64,000 nucleotides of DNA from Acidobacteriota bacterium (GTDB taxonomy: Bacteria; Acidobacteriota; Thermoanaerobaculia; Gp7-AA8). Below the pieces are notes generated by a model. That model worked only from the letters and a program-made list of their open reading frames with translations. It was not told where the DNA came from and did no database searches. A program made the translations under genes and the position numbers. The DNA lies in assembly GCA_021781455.1 (NCBI GenBank), contig JAJXWV010000041.1, forward strand, positions 1-64,000. The letters run 5' to 3'. Below, piece after piece: positions 16,863 through 25,325 of the stretch. The stretch's first letter is position 1; the number at the start of each line of letters is the position of its first letter.

Positions 16863-17807
16863 ATGAACGACGATCCCAAAGCGACCGCCGATGGCCGACC
16901 GCCGACGGCCGAAGAACCGGGTGCGGCAGGCAGTGGACGGCGGTCGGCGGACAGTGAGCCGCGGTCCGGCGAGAGCCACGGCTCGATCGCCATCGGACCG
17001 AATTTCGAATCCTCCGTGGAAGCTTCCGCCGCCATGGGTGAAGAGGAAGAGGAGGCAGCGTACAGCGTCGAGCTGCCCACCTTCCACGGCCCGCTCGACC
17101 TCCTTCTTCACCTCATCAAGAAGCACGAAGTCGACATCTACGACATTCCCATCACCCTGATCACCGAGCAATACACGAGCTACCTCGAGGCGATGGAGGA
17201 GCTCGATCTCGACATCGCCGCGGACTACATCTACATGGCGGCGCTGCTGATCCACATCAAGTCGCAGATGCTCCTCCCGCGCGACGAGAACGCCGATCAG
17301 GAGATCGAGGATCCGCGGCAGCAGCTCGTGGACCGGCTCCTCCAGTACCAGCGGTTCAAGGCCGTGGCGGAGTCGTTCGCGGAGCTGGACGTGGTGCGCA
17401 TGGGCGTCTGGTCGCGGCCGGCAGCGACGCTTCCCGGGCAGGACGCCAGTGAGATCGACATGAGCGAGGTCGGCCTGTTCGATCTCATCGACGCCTTCCG
17501 CAGCGCACTGCGCCGCTACAAGGACGCCCATCCTCAGGCTCTCGAGCTGCAGCGCATCGTGCACAAGGTCTCCGACAAGATGGCCGAGCTGTTCGAGAAG
17601 CTGAAGGAGAAGTCGCCGATCCGGCTGCAGTGGTTCCTCGAGGGCCGCGGGCGCAACGAGTTGATCGCCGTCTTCCTCGGCATGCTCGAGCTGGTCCGCC
17701 TCGGTGGAATCTCACTGCAGCAGAGCGACACCTTCGGCGAGATCCTGATCTCGCGAACGGACAAGGACATCGATCAGGGACAATTTGCGATGTTTGATCA
17801 GACGTGA
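16863..17807 (+). CDS. scpA: Segregation and condensation protein A
   Basis: ScpA is the kleisin that bridges SMC heads, with ScpB, for chromosome condensation. The kleisin N-domain starts near residue 65 (YSVELPTFHGPLDLLLHLIKKHEVDIYDIPI). The DLDIAADYIYMAALLIHIKSQMLLP helix and the C-terminal winged-helix (FLGMLELVRLGGI) follow. The first ~57 residues are low-complexity, and positions 16881-16969 are an inverted repeat of GACCGCCGA-like units, so this part may be a repeat insertion. ATG 17034 (MGEEEEEAA...) is a reasonable alternative start. smc is not in the window. Confidence 0.93.
   Translation: MNDDPKATADGRPPTAEEPGAAGSGRRSADSEPRSGESHGSIAIGPNFESSVEASAAMGEEEEEAAYSVELPTFHGPLDLLLHLIKKHEVDIYDIPITLITEQYTSYLEAMEELDLDIAADYIYMAALLIHIKSQMLLPRDENADQEIEDPRQQLVDRLLQYQRFKAVAESFAELDVVRMGVWSRPAATLPGQDASEIDMSEVGLFDLIDAFRSALRRYKDAHPQALELQRIVHKVSDKMAELFEKLKEKSPIRLQWFLEGRGRNELIAVFLGMLELVRLGGISLQQSDTFGEILISRTDKDIDQGQFAMFDQT
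16881..16969. repeat. Tandem-unit inverted repeat inside scpA 5' end
   Basis: The left arm (16881-16910) has tandem GACCGCCGAYGGCC-type units. The right arm (about 16934-16969) carries the inverted GGCGGTCGGCGGAC. If translation starts at 16863, it encodes residues about 7-36 of ScpA. The architecture is like the intergenic hairpins elsewhere. Confidence 0.55.
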
Positions 17808-17808
17808 G

Positions 17809-17881
17809 CGGCTCTTGGGGATTGGCTCTGGGCTCTTGGGAGATTGTGGTTTCCCAAGAGCCAAGAGCCAACAGCCAATAG
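17809..17881. repeat. Tandem-unit hairpin (GGCTCTTGGG type)
   Basis: The left arm (17809-17841) has GGCTCTTGGG/GGCTCTGGGC units. The right arm (17851-17881) has CCCAAGAGCCAAGAGCC and ACAGCC. It separates scpA and scpB, genes that normally overlap or abut, and uses the same unit as 11018-11093. Confidence 0.8.
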
Positions 17882-17899
17882 CGTTTTCCGTGGAGAGCA

Positions 17900-18727
17900 A
17901 TGGAACCCAACGAACTGAAAGCGGCTCTCGAGGCGATCCTCTTCGTCAGCACCGAGCCGGTGCGCGTCGAAGAGCTGGCCGATTCGTTTTCCGACGTGTC
18001 GGCCGATGACGTGACCGCGCAGCTGGAGACCATCCGGAAGAATCTCGAGGAGAACATCGGCGGCTTCATGCTCGAGCAGACCGCCGGCGGGTGGCGCCTG
18101 GCAACGCGAGCCGAGCACGACCCGGTGCTGAAGAAGTACTTTTCGAAAAAAGGGGAGAACCGGCTTTCCCTCGCCGCACTGGAGACGCTGGCCATCATCG
18201 CCTACCGTCAGCCCGTGACGGCCCCCGAGATCTCGGACATCCGCGGCGTCAACTCCACGGGCGTGATCCGGACGCTGCTGGAGCGGCGCATGATCCGAGT
18301 GGCCGGACGCAAGAACGTCGTCGGCAGCCCGTTCCTCTATCGCACGACGAAGGAGTTCCTCGTCCACTTCGGCCTGAACGACATCCGCGATCTGCCGCGG
18401 CTCGAAGAATTCGGCGATCTGATCGGCGAGAACATGAGCGATGATCTCGTGGCAGCCATCGCCTCGGCGGAGACGACGCCTGCATCCGAAATCCAGGAGA
18501 TCGCCGATGGCGCCGAGCGCGAGCGCGCCGAAGCGGAAGCGATGGCGGAGCTGGCCATCAACGAGCGCGGCGCTTCTCCGACGGCGTCGGACGTGCGCAT
18601 GCATCCGGCCGCTGAAGAGATGCCGGCACGCGATTCAAGTTCGCCGTCGATCGATGAAGAAGACGAACACACGCAGAACTCGACGGACGATGAAGTAGAA
18701 TCATCGAACGGCGATCATCGAGAGTGA
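17900..18727 (+). CDS. scpB: Segregation and condensation protein B
   Basis: The 275-residue protein is the dimeric winged-helix partner of ScpA in the SMC condensin. The family core is residues 1-180: NELKAALEAILFVSTEPV, LSLAALETLAIIAYRQPVTAPEI, RGVNSTGVIRTLLERRMI, and GSPFLYRTTKEFLVHFGL. The last ~95 residues are an acidic, disordered-looking tail (EEDEHTQNSTDDEVESSNGD), longer than usual for ScpB. It overlaps rluB by TGATG. Confidence 0.95.
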   Translation: MEPNELKAALEAILFVSTEPVRVEELADSFSDVSADDVTAQLETIRKNLEENIGGFMLEQTAGGWRLATRAEHDPVLKKYFSKKGENRLSLAALETLAIIAYRQPVTAPEISDIRGVNSTGVIRTLLERRMIRVAGRKNVVGSPFLYRTTKEFLVHFGLNDIRDLPRLEEFGDLIGENMSDDLVAAIASAETTPASEIQEIADGAERERAEAEAMAELAINERGASPTASDVRMHPAAEEMPARDSSSPSIDEEDEHTQNSTDDEVESSNGDHRE

Positions 18728-19632
18728 TGGAACTGGAGCGACTGCAGAAAATCATCGCGCATGCCGGGTTCGCGTCACGTCGCGAAGCCGAGGTGATGAT
18801 TCGGGAGGGGCGAGTCACGGTCAACGGCCGTGTCGTCACCGAATTGGGCAGCCGCGCCAGCGCCGGACGCGATCACATCAAAGTCGACGGAAAGCTGATC
18901 ACGCGTGCCGAGCCGCATCGCTACATCCTCCTGAACAAGCCGAAGGAAGTGATGACCACGGTCGAAGACCCGCAGGGGAGACGGACGGTCATCGATCTGG
19001 TCCGAGGAGTGCGCGAGCGGATCTATCCGGTGGGGCGACTCGATTTTCATTCCGAGGGACTGATCATCCTGACCAATGACGGCGACCTCGCCTTCAAGGT
19101 CTCGCATCCGCGGCACGGCTCGGTGAAGACATACAGCGTGAAAGTGCGCGGCGTTCCCGAGGAACGCCTCATCGACAAGCTGCAGCGCGGCATCACCGTC
19201 GACGGCAAGCGCACGCTGCCCTGCGAGATCCGCCGCCTCAAGACCACCGGCCGCACCCAGGAGGAAGGCAACAGCTGGTTCGAGGTGAAGCTGCGCGAAG
19301 GACGGACGCAGCAGATCCGCAAGATGTTCCAGGCCGTCGGCCATCCGGTGGCGAAGCTCAAGCGCGTTGCCATCGGCCCGATCTCCGATCCGAAGCTCAT
19401 GCCCGGCGACTGGCGCGAGCTCACCAGGCAGGAAGTGAAATTGCTGGCCACCGTCATGGAGCCGCGCGAGCCGAAGGCGCCCCGCCGGCCGGCCAAGCGG
19501 CCGACGATCCGAAAGAAGCCGGCCGCAGCAAAGCCGGGGAAAAAGACCTCTCTGAACAAGACGGGCTCGAAGCGCCGCACGGCCGCCAGCCAGGAAGGCA
19601 AACCGCGGAGCCGCGCCGGCCGCACCCGGTAG
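18727..19632 (+). CDS. rluB: 23S rRNA pseudouridine synthase (RluB/RsuA family)
   Basis: The 301-residue enzyme isomerises a uridine in rRNA to pseudouridine. An N-terminal S4 RNA-binding domain (LQKIIAHAGFASRREAEVMI) is followed by the RsuA-type catalytic domain with NKPKEVMTT, the catalytic Asp motif GRLDFHSEGLIILTNDGDLA and the RQQ-like EGRTQQIRKMF. The C-terminal ~55 residues are a Lys/Arg/Pro-rich tail that probably binds RNA. The scpB-rluB-cmk order is common in many bacteria. GTG 18724 is an alternative start one codon earlier. The specificity (RluB against RsuA) is inferred from context and the extended tail. Confidence 0.92.
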   Translation: MELERLQKIIAHAGFASRREAEVMIREGRVTVNGRVVTELGSRASAGRDHIKVDGKLITRAEPHRYILLNKPKEVMTTVEDPQGRRTVIDLVRGVRERIYPVGRLDFHSEGLIILTNDGDLAFKVSHPRHGSVKTYSVKVRGVPEERLIDKLQRGITVDGKRTLPCEIRRLKTTGRTQEEGNSWFEVKLREGRTQQIRKMFQAVGHPVAKLKRVAIGPISDPKLMPGDWRELTRQEVKLLATVMEPREPKAPRRPAKRPTIRKKPAAAKPGKKTSLNKTGSKRRTAASQEGKPRSRAGRTR

Positions 19633-19638
19633 AGTCCG

Positions 19639-20307
19639 ATGGAGCGGCTCATCGTGGCGATCGACGGCCCCTCCGGCGTCGGCAAGTCGACAGCGAGCCG
19701 TCTGGTGGCGAGCGAGCTCCGCATTCCCCACATCGACACCGGTGCCATGTACCGCGCCATCGGCCTGGCGGCGGTTCGCGCAGGGATCTCCACGCGCGAT
19801 GAGAAGGGCGTCGAGAATCTCGCCTCGCAGGTCCACATCGAGTTCATCCCCGGCGAGCGTGGCCGCATCCTGCTCGACGGCGAAGACATCACGCCGCTGA
19901 TCCGCACTCAGGAGATCAGCATGGCCGCCAGCGACGTCTCGGCGATTCCCGGGGTCCGCCGGATTCTCGTCCGTCTGCAGCAGGAGATGGGACGGCGCGA
20001 CGGCGGCGTGCTCGAAGGACGCGACATCGGGACGAAGGTGTTTCCCGAGACGCGGTACAAGTTTTTTCTCATGGCGCGTCCGGAAGTTCGCGCTCAACGG
20101 CGCTATCGCGAGCTGCTGGCCAAGGGCCAGGCGACGGATCTCGAGACGGTTCTGCAGGATACGGTGAAGCGTGACGAGCAGGACTCGACGCGTGCCGATT
20201 CGCCGCTGTCGTACGACCACTCGTACACCGTCATCGACACTTCGGATCTGTCGATCGACGAGGTCGTCTCGCGGATCGTCGGTGCCGTGAGGGCGATCGG
20301 CGCCTAA
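19639..20307 (+). CDS. cmk: Cytidylate kinase
   Basis: The 222-residue enzyme phosphorylates CMP and dCMP. It shows the P-loop GPSGVGKS (10-17), the conserved PHIDTGAMYRAI, the IRTQEI segment, GGVLEGRDIGTKVFP and the lid region (RPEVRAQRRYREL, KRDEQDSTRADSPL). It follows rluB by 6 bp in the scpA-scpB-rluB-cmk run. In many bacteria cmk precedes rpsA, and here rpsA is the next recognisable gene after one small secreted-protein gene. Confidence 0.97.
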   Translation: MERLIVAIDGPSGVGKSTASRLVASELRIPHIDTGAMYRAIGLAAVRAGISTRDEKGVENLASQVHIEFIPGERGRILLDGEDITPLIRTQEISMAASDVSAIPGVRRILVRLQQEMGRRDGGVLEGRDIGTKVFPETRYKFFLMARPEVRAQRRYRELLAKGQATDLETVLQDTVKRDEQDSTRADSPLSYDHSYTVIDTSDLSIDEVVSRIVGAVRAIGA

Positions 20308-20346
20308 CGCATCCGTTTCTTCCGGGTGATCCGGGAGATCGCCGCG

Positions 20347-20352
20347 TAGAAT
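20347..20352 (+). promoter_or_regulatory. -10 box of a predicted leaderless promoter
   Basis: TAGAAT lies 6 nt before the GTG start at 20359. There is no ribosome binding site in the 6 nt between. Confidence 0.5.
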
Positions 20353-20358
20353 CTCCGC

Positions 20359-20889
20359 GTGCGCAAATCACTCTCTGTCTTCGTCTTGTCGTTGCCGATG
20401 GTCCTGTCACTGCCGACTGCCGCCCGGGCGGCCGTCGAGTACGCGATCACGATCGACAGCGCGGGCAACCCGATCACGCCACATCGCGCCCTTCATGTGA
20501 CGGTCGACGGCCCGCGGCGGCGCGTCGAGATTCGGACGCCGGAAAAGAACCCCGTGGCATTCGACGTTTTCATCGCCGACCTCGATCGCCGGCCGGGTTT
20601 CACAGGAGTGAACACCGACTTGAAAACCTGGTGGTACCCGGCATCGCCTTCGGTTTCCGTTGACGCGATGATCGCTTCGAAACTCGGCATCGTGGAGGGA
20701 TTTCCGCTGCGGACAATCGTGGCGTCATCTCGAGCTTACGCAGGAGGAATGCCCCAGCACGAGGAGGTGACTGCGAACGTGAGCGACTACCGGACGGCGC
20801 GGAGTGAACCCCGACTGTTCGAAATTCCCAAGGGATGCGTCGAGCAGAAAACGGTGATCGCGGGGCCAGGCGCCCTCAGCCATTATTGA
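20359..20889 (+). CDS. Secreted hypothetical protein
   Basis: The 176-residue product has a signal peptide (about 1-24, ending in AARA) and a small beta-rich body. Segments such as HVTVDGPRRRVEIRTPE, TWWYPASPSVS and the C-terminal RLFEIPKGCVEQ faintly resemble DUF4412-type periplasmic proteins, which carry alternating short strands; this is a weak, by-eye resemblance. There is one Cys in the mature part. It sits alone between cmk and rpsA with its own apparent leaderless promoter. The function is unknown. Confidence 0.65.
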   Translation: MRKSLSVFVLSLPMVLSLPTAARAAVEYAITIDSAGNPITPHRALHVTVDGPRRRVEIRTPEKNPVAFDVFIADLDRRPGFTGVNTDLKTWWYPASPSVSVDAMIASKLGIVEGFPLRTIVASSRAYAGGMPQHEEVTANVSDYRTARSEPRLFEIPKGCVEQKTVIAGPGALSHY

Positions 20890-21056
20890 GGAACAGCTTT
20901 GATATCAAACGAGGTCCGCGGCGGCCGTTAACCGGGGCGTTCCGGAGTTATGCAGAGTGCGCGTCGGCGACAAAGTTGGTTGTTCAAGGCGCGTGATGGA
21001 AGGCCGTTCCGACCCGGTTTCTCCGCTTTGTCCGCAACGCGCGTGATGAGCGTTTC

Positions 21057-21085
21057 TTGATTTCCACCCGCCCCCCCGCTAAACT
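21057..21085 (+). promoter_or_regulatory. Sigma-70-type promoter of rpsA
   Basis: TTGATT (21057-21062) and TAAACT (21080-21085) are separated by 17 nt, the best-matched two-box promoter in the window. It would give an rpsA leader of about 110 nt. The 160 bases before it (20890-21050) show no gene. Confidence 0.65.
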
Positions 21086-21141
21086 CCCGATTTCGGCTAG
21101 TATCAACAACTTAGCGTTGTTCCGCAGCCGCGAAGAGCCAG

Positions 21142-21189
21142 CCGCGAGTGCCGGGTTTCCAGAGCACTCGCGGGGCGCATCAGGGAGGT
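21142..21189 (+). promoter_or_regulatory. Leader hairpin and ribosome binding site of rpsA
   Basis: A perfect 10-bp stem CCGCGAGTGC/GCACTCGCGG (21142-21151 and 21164-21173, 12-nt loop) stands 8 nt before AGGGAGGT (21182-21189), which is 11 nt before the rpsA ATG. A strong hairpin directly before the ribosome binding site of an S1 gene suggests autogenous control, as known for rpsA in Escherichia coli. The sequences are not expected to be alike. Confidence 0.5.
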
Positions 21190-21200
21190 CCCCCAGTCAC

Positions 21201-22949
21201 ATGGCGTCCAGCGACGAACCCAAGAAAAACAATGCATCACTCCGTCAGGGGGACAGCCGAAACCTCGAAACCCTCGGGATGGACGAGCTCCTGAACCTCT
21301 ATGACAAGTCGACCCTCGTCGAGGGCGAAATTGTCAAAGGTCGAGTCGTCAAGGTCACTCCGTCCGACGTCGTCATCGACGTCGGCTACAAGACCGAGGG
21401 GTTGCTTCCGATCACCGAGGTGACAGGCTACGACGGACAGGTCAAGGTCAAGAGGGGCGACGAGCTCGAAGTGTTCGTCGAACATCTCGAAGACACATCG
21501 GGTTACGTGATTCTCTCGCGAGAAAAAGCGGCCCGCATGCGCATCTGGGACGACATCGAAGCCGCTTATCGCGCCGACCAGCCCATCGACGGCCGGGTCA
21601 TCGACCGCGTGAAGGGCGGGCTTTCCGTCGATGTCGGAGGAATCAAGGCGTTCCTTCCCGGCTCGCTGATCGACACCAAGCCGATCAAGAACCTCGATGC
21701 TCTCAAGGGCCACGAGTACAAGTTCAAGATCGTCTCCTTCGACAAGAAGCGGAGCAACGTGGTCCTGTCTCGCCGCGCGATCGTGGAGGTCGAGCAGGCC
21801 CAGCAGAAGCAGAAGACGTTTGGCCGGCTCGAGGAGGGAAAGCTCACGCACGGGGTGGTGAAGAACATCACCGACTACGGGGTGTTTGTCGACCTCGGCG
21901 GCGTGGACGGCCTGCTGCACATCACCGACATTTCCTGGGGCCGCGTCAATCACCCCAGCGAGTACTTCAACGTCGGCGACGAGATCGAAGTGGTCGTCCT
22001 CAAGTTCGATTCTCAGGCAGAGCGCGTCTCGCTCGGCTACAAGCAGAAGTCGCAGGATCCCTGGACCGACGTCGCGGACCGGTATCCGCTCGGCTCGAAG
22101 GTCCGCGGCCGTGTGGTGTCGTTGACTGACTACGGCGCGTTCATCGAGCTCGAAGAAGGGGTGGAAGGACTGGTCCACGTCTCCGAGATGTCCTGGACCA
22201 AGAAGATCCGCAATCCTTCGAAGCTGCTGTCGATCGGCGAGGAAGTCGAAGCGGTCGTGGCGGACGTGAACGTCCCGAACCGGCGCATCTCCCTCTCGCT
22301 GCGGGCGCTCGAGCAGAACCCGTGGGAGACGGTGGGCAACCGCTATCCCGTCGGCACGGTGATCACCGGAAAGGTCCGCAATCTGACGGACTTCGGCGCC
22401 TTCGTGGAAGTCGAGGAAGGCATCGACGGGCTCATCCACATCTCGGACATGTCGTGGAACCGGCGCATCAAGCACCCGAACGAAGTCCTGAAGAAGGGCG
22501 ACACCGTACAGGCGCGGGTGGTGAACGTGGATGCCGAGAACCAGCGGCTGTCGCTGTCGATCCGCGAGTTCCTGCCCAACGACTGGGACGAGTTCGCAAA
22601 GACCCGCGCGGTGGGCGACGAAGTCATCGGAACGATCACGAAGATCACGGATTTCGGTCTCTTCGTCCGGCTGGCGGACGGAGTGGAAGCGCTTGCGCAC
22701 ATCTCCGAGATTCAACGCGACCCGAAGACGAAACTGGACCGGACCTTCAAGCCGGGCGAGCCGATCCGGGCTCGGATCATCAAGATCGACCCGCACGAGC
22801 GGAAGATCGGCCTGACCACGCGTGACGTGGAGCCGCTGACCGAAGAGGAGCGCAGCCAGCACACTCCCGAAGCAGCATCGCCAAACGAACCGGCTGCCGA
22901 GCCTCCGGAGCCGGAGCCTCACGAACCCGAAGGGCATCCGCAGAGCTGA
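21201..22949 (+). CDS. rpsA: 30S ribosomal protein S1
   Basis: The 582-residue protein has six S1/OB-fold RNA-binding domains, the full number for S1 of Gram-negative type. Recognisable units start with IVKGRVVKVTPSDVVID, IDGRVIDRVKGGLSVDVGG, THGVVKNITDYGVFVDLGG, VRGRVVSLTDYGAFIELEEG, ITGKVRNLTDFGAFVEVEEG and VIGTITKITDFGLFVRLADG. It binds mRNA at the 30S platform and helps to initiate structured messages. The frame is open from 21057, but ATG 21201 has a strong AGGGAGGT ribosome binding site. The C-terminus is Pro/Glu-rich. sppA starts 3 bp downstream. Confidence 0.97.
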   Translation: MASSDEPKKNNASLRQGDSRNLETLGMDELLNLYDKSTLVEGEIVKGRVVKVTPSDVVIDVGYKTEGLLPITEVTGYDGQVKVKRGDELEVFVEHLEDTSGYVILSREKAARMRIWDDIEAAYRADQPIDGRVIDRVKGGLSVDVGGIKAFLPGSLIDTKPIKNLDALKGHEYKFKIVSFDKKRSNVVLSRRAIVEVEQAQQKQKTFGRLEEGKLTHGVVKNITDYGVFVDLGGVDGLLHITDISWGRVNHPSEYFNVGDEIEVVVLKFDSQAERVSLGYKQKSQDPWTDVADRYPLGSKVRGRVVSLTDYGAFIELEEGVEGLVHVSEMSWTKKIRNPSKLLSIGEEVEAVVADVNVPNRRISLSLRALEQNPWETVGNRYPVGTVITGKVRNLTDFGAFVEVEEGIDGLIHISDMSWNRRIKHPNEVLKKGDTVQARVVNVDAENQRLSLSIREFLPNDWDEFAKTRAVGDEVIGTITKITDFGLFVRLADGVEALAHISEIQRDPKTKLDRTFKPGEPIRARIIKIDPHERKIGLTTRDVEPLTEEERSQHTPEAASPNEPAAEPPEPEPHEPEGHPQS

Positions 22950-22952
22950 GCG

Positions 22953-23945
22953 ATGTCAGATCCCGGTTCACCGATCGACCCGCTGCAGGCACCCGCTGCG
23001 GCACCCGCTGGGCAGGAAGCGGCGGGTCTGCCTCCGCGGCACAAGTCGCGCGCCGGCGCGTTTTTCCTCGGTGCCTTCAGCGGATGCCTGGTCGTCTTTG
23101 CCCTGGCGTTCCTCGTCGGAGTGGTCGTAGCCGTTTCGAGTGGTGACTCGGGCGAGCTGCAGCTGTCCACGAACAGAGTGGCGGTGGTCCCGATCGAAGG
23201 CGAGATCCTCGATGCCCGGGACACGATCGATTCCCTGCACAGGTACGCGGACAACTCGCTCGTGCGCGCGATCGTGGTTCGCATCGACAGCCCCGGTGGC
23301 GCCATCGCCCCTTCTCAGGAGATCTACGAGGCCATCCGGAAGGTCCGGCAGGAATCGGGCAAGCCCATCGTGGCTTCTCTCGACAGCGTGGCTGCCTCGG
23401 GCGGTTTCTACATCGCCGCCGCGTGCGACCGCATCGTCGCCAACCCCGGCACCATCACCGGCTCGATCGGCGTGATCATGCAGTGGATGGAGATGAAGGA
23501 TCTGCTGGCGTGGGCCAAGCTGAAGCCGGAGACGATCACCAGCGGCGCGATGAAGGCCGCCGGCTCTCCCTATCAGCAGCTCACCGACGCCGAGCGGCAG
23601 TACCTGCAGGGCATCGTGGCCGAGCTGCACGGGCAGTTCGTGCGGGCTGTGGCCGAGGGGCGGAAGGGGAAGATCTCGGAGGCGGAGGTGGCCCGCATCG
23701 CCGACGGCCGCGTCTTCACCGGCGAGCAAGCGCTGTCGCTCAAGCTGGTCGACAACATCGGAAACTTCGACGACGCCGTGAAACTGGCGGCCGATCTGGC
23801 CGGTATCCATGGCAAGCCGGCGGTGATCTATCGGCGAAAACACAAGAACGGGTTACTCGATCTGCTGTCGGGCTCGAACGACAGCGAGGCGGCGATTCAA
23901 CGCATCCTGAGCCGCCAGGCGCCCCGGTTTCTCTACAGGTGGTAA
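22953..23945 (+). CDS. sppA: Signal peptide peptidase SppA (short type)
   Basis: The 330-residue inner-membrane serine protease has one N-terminal membrane segment (about 36-60) and an outward protease domain. The Ser/Lys dyad is visible as Ser149 in VAASGGFYIA and Lys201 in TSGAMKAAG. The substrate-site RIDSPGG (about 107-113) and TGSIGVIM are also typical. This is the single-domain type of about 35 kDa, not the duplicated 67-kDa form. It degrades cleaved signal peptides. It follows rpsA by 3 bp and precedes the HU/IHF gene. Confidence 0.95.
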   Translation: MSDPGSPIDPLQAPAAAPAGQEAAGLPPRHKSRAGAFFLGAFSGCLVVFALAFLVGVVVAVSSGDSGELQLSTNRVAVVPIEGEILDARDTIDSLHRYADNSLVRAIVVRIDSPGGAIAPSQEIYEAIRKVRQESGKPIVASLDSVAASGGFYIAAACDRIVANPGTITGSIGVIMQWMEMKDLLAWAKLKPETITSGAMKAAGSPYQQLTDAERQYLQGIVAELHGQFVRAVAEGRKGKISEAEVARIADGRVFTGEQALSLKLVDNIGNFDDAVKLAADLAGIHGKPAVIYRRKHKNGLLDLLSGSNDSEAAIQRILSRQAPRFLYRW

Positions 23946-23972
23946 GCGGAACAGTGCGAGGAGGCTACATTG

Positions 23973-24356
23973 GTGGATCGAGATTCTGAGGTTCAGCCGG
24001 ACGAGAACAAAGCGGGCGTGATGACGAAGGCCGAGCTCGTCGACGAGGTGGCGCGTGTCGTCCAGCTCACGAAGAAGCAGGCCGAGACCATCGTCAACAT
24101 CGTCTTCGACTCCATCGTCGACTCCCTTCGCGCCGGACAGAAGATCGAGCTGCGCGGCTTCGGCAGTTTCCGCCTGCGCAACCGCAAATCGCGCACGGGT
24201 CGCAATCCCAAGACCGGCGAAAAAGTGGAAGTGCCGTCCAAGAAGATCCCTTATTTCAAACCGGGCAAGGAGCTCAAGGAGCTCATCAACAAGGCCCTCG
24301 CCGACGGAGAGGTCAGCTCGGAGACCAACAGCGGGAACGTGGCGGCCGGCGAATAG
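23973..24356 (+). CDS. HU/IHF family DNA-binding protein
   Basis: This histone-like DNA-bending protein has a core from about residue 17: MTKAELVDEVARVVQLTKKQ, KIELRGFGSFRLR, the beta-arm RNPKTGEKVEVPSKKIPYFKPGKELKELI, and a polar tail. The Pro in the arm (VPSKKIPYFKPG) intercalates into DNA in this family. The order rpsA-sppA-HU/IHF suggests an ihfB/himD-like gene, but HU and IHF subunits cannot be told apart here. The start is GTG 23973, 8 nt after a strong GAGGAGG (23958-23964); TTG 23970 is possible. The N-terminus is ~16 residues longer than usual, so ATG 24021 would give the standard length. Confidence 0.93.
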   Translation: MDRDSEVQPDENKAGVMTKAELVDEVARVVQLTKKQAETIVNIVFDSIVDSLRAGQKIELRGFGSFRLRNRKSRTGRNPKTGEKVEVPSKKIPYFKPGKELKELINKALADGEVSSETNSGNVAAGE

Positions 24357-24448
24357 CACTTCGAATCTCGGGAACCCGGAATGAAGAATGGGATCGCACC
24401 ACGCCGCGTTCTGGATGTCCCGGTTCTCGATTCGAGATCCCTCCTTCC

Positions 24449-24967
24449 ATGCAGGTTCTCTACACTCCCTGGAGGTACCCGTACTTGACCTCGCCGAAAA
24501 GCGAGCAGGCCCAAGGCTGCATCTTCTGCATCGCCGCCGCCTCGCCCGACCGGCGCTCCACTCTGACACTGTTCCGTGGCGATCGCGTTCTGGTCATGCT
24601 CAACCGTTATCCGTACACGAATGGACATCTGATGGTGGCGCCCATCGCCCATGAAGCGCGGCTGTTCGACAGCAACGACTCCAGCCTGCGGGCGCTGATC
24701 CGCACCACGGCCGAGGCCCAGCGAATCCTTTCCGACGTCTATCATCCCGACGGCTTCAACATCGGCATGAACTTCGGACAGATCGCCGGTGCCGGAGTGG
24801 CCGACCACTACCACATGCACGTCGTGCCGCGATGGAGCGGCGACGCGAATTTCATGACCGTCACCGCCCAGACCCGTCTCGTGCCCGAAGACCTCGACGT
24901 TACATTCGACAGACTTCGGCCGCAGTTCGACTCTCTGAGCAAGGACCTCGTCGAATCCAATGAATAA
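24449..24967 (+). CDS. HIT family nucleotide hydrolase/transferase
   Basis: The 172-residue protein carries the histidine triad as HYHMHVVPRW, with the usual GFNIGMNFGQIAGAGVADH before it. The N-terminal CIFC (24-27) with a later acidic pocket is common in the Ap4A-phosphorylase-like HIT group, and NRYPYTNGHLMV is the typical HIT strand. It probably hydrolyses or phosphorolyses dinucleoside polyphosphates. Its stop overlaps the next start (ATGAATAA, 24960-24967), so it leads a small operon with two membrane proteins. Confidence 0.93.
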   Translation: MQVLYTPWRYPYLTSPKSEQAQGCIFCIAAASPDRRSTLTLFRGDRVLVMLNRYPYTNGHLMVAPIAHEARLFDSNDSSLRALIRTTAEAQRILSDVYHPDGFNIGMNFGQIAGAGVADHYHMHVVPRWSGDANFMTVTAQTRLVPEDLDVTFDRLRPQFDSLSKDLVESNE

Positions 24968-25325
24968 ACGGACCGCTACCGCGATGGTGCTGGCCTTTCT
25001 CGTTCCCGGTGCCGGGCACTTCATGCTCGGACGCCGCGCCCGCGCCGTGACCTTCTTCTGCATCATCGTTTTCATGTTCCTTGTCGGCATCGCCGTCGAT
25101 GGGCGGCTCTACACGATCCAGCAGGGAAACCTCCTCACGCTGCTCGCCACCATCGGCTCGATGGGCGCGGGCCTCCTGTACTTCATCGCCCGCGCCATGG
25201 GGCCGTTCGGCGACATCACCTCGATCACCTTCGAATACGGCACGGCCTTCATCCTCACTGCCGGCTTGATGAACCTTCTGCTCGTGCTCGATGTCTACGA
25301 CATTTCCGAAGGGCGGAAAGAATGA
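24960..25325 (+). CDS. Small four-helix membrane protein
   Basis: The 121-residue protein has about four hydrophobic segments (about 8-22, 30-46, 57-77, 92-110). The N-terminal AFLVPGAGHFMLGRRARA resembles the start of TM2/DUF6677-type small membrane proteins (LxPGxGHxxLG). The function is unknown. It overlaps both neighbours (ATGA-type), which places it in one unit with the HIT gene and the 61-residue protein ahead of lpxB. Confidence 0.75.
   Translation: MNKRTATAMVLAFLVPGAGHFMLGRRARAVTFFCIIVFMFLVGIAVDGRLYTIQQGNLLTLLATIGSMGAGLLYFIARAMGPFGDITSITFEYGTAFILTAGLMNLLLVLDVYDISEGRKE

Noticed and set aside
21237-22937. Long antisense frame over rpsA
   Set aside because: The periodic S1 domains create an open shadow frame; no independent coding evidence.
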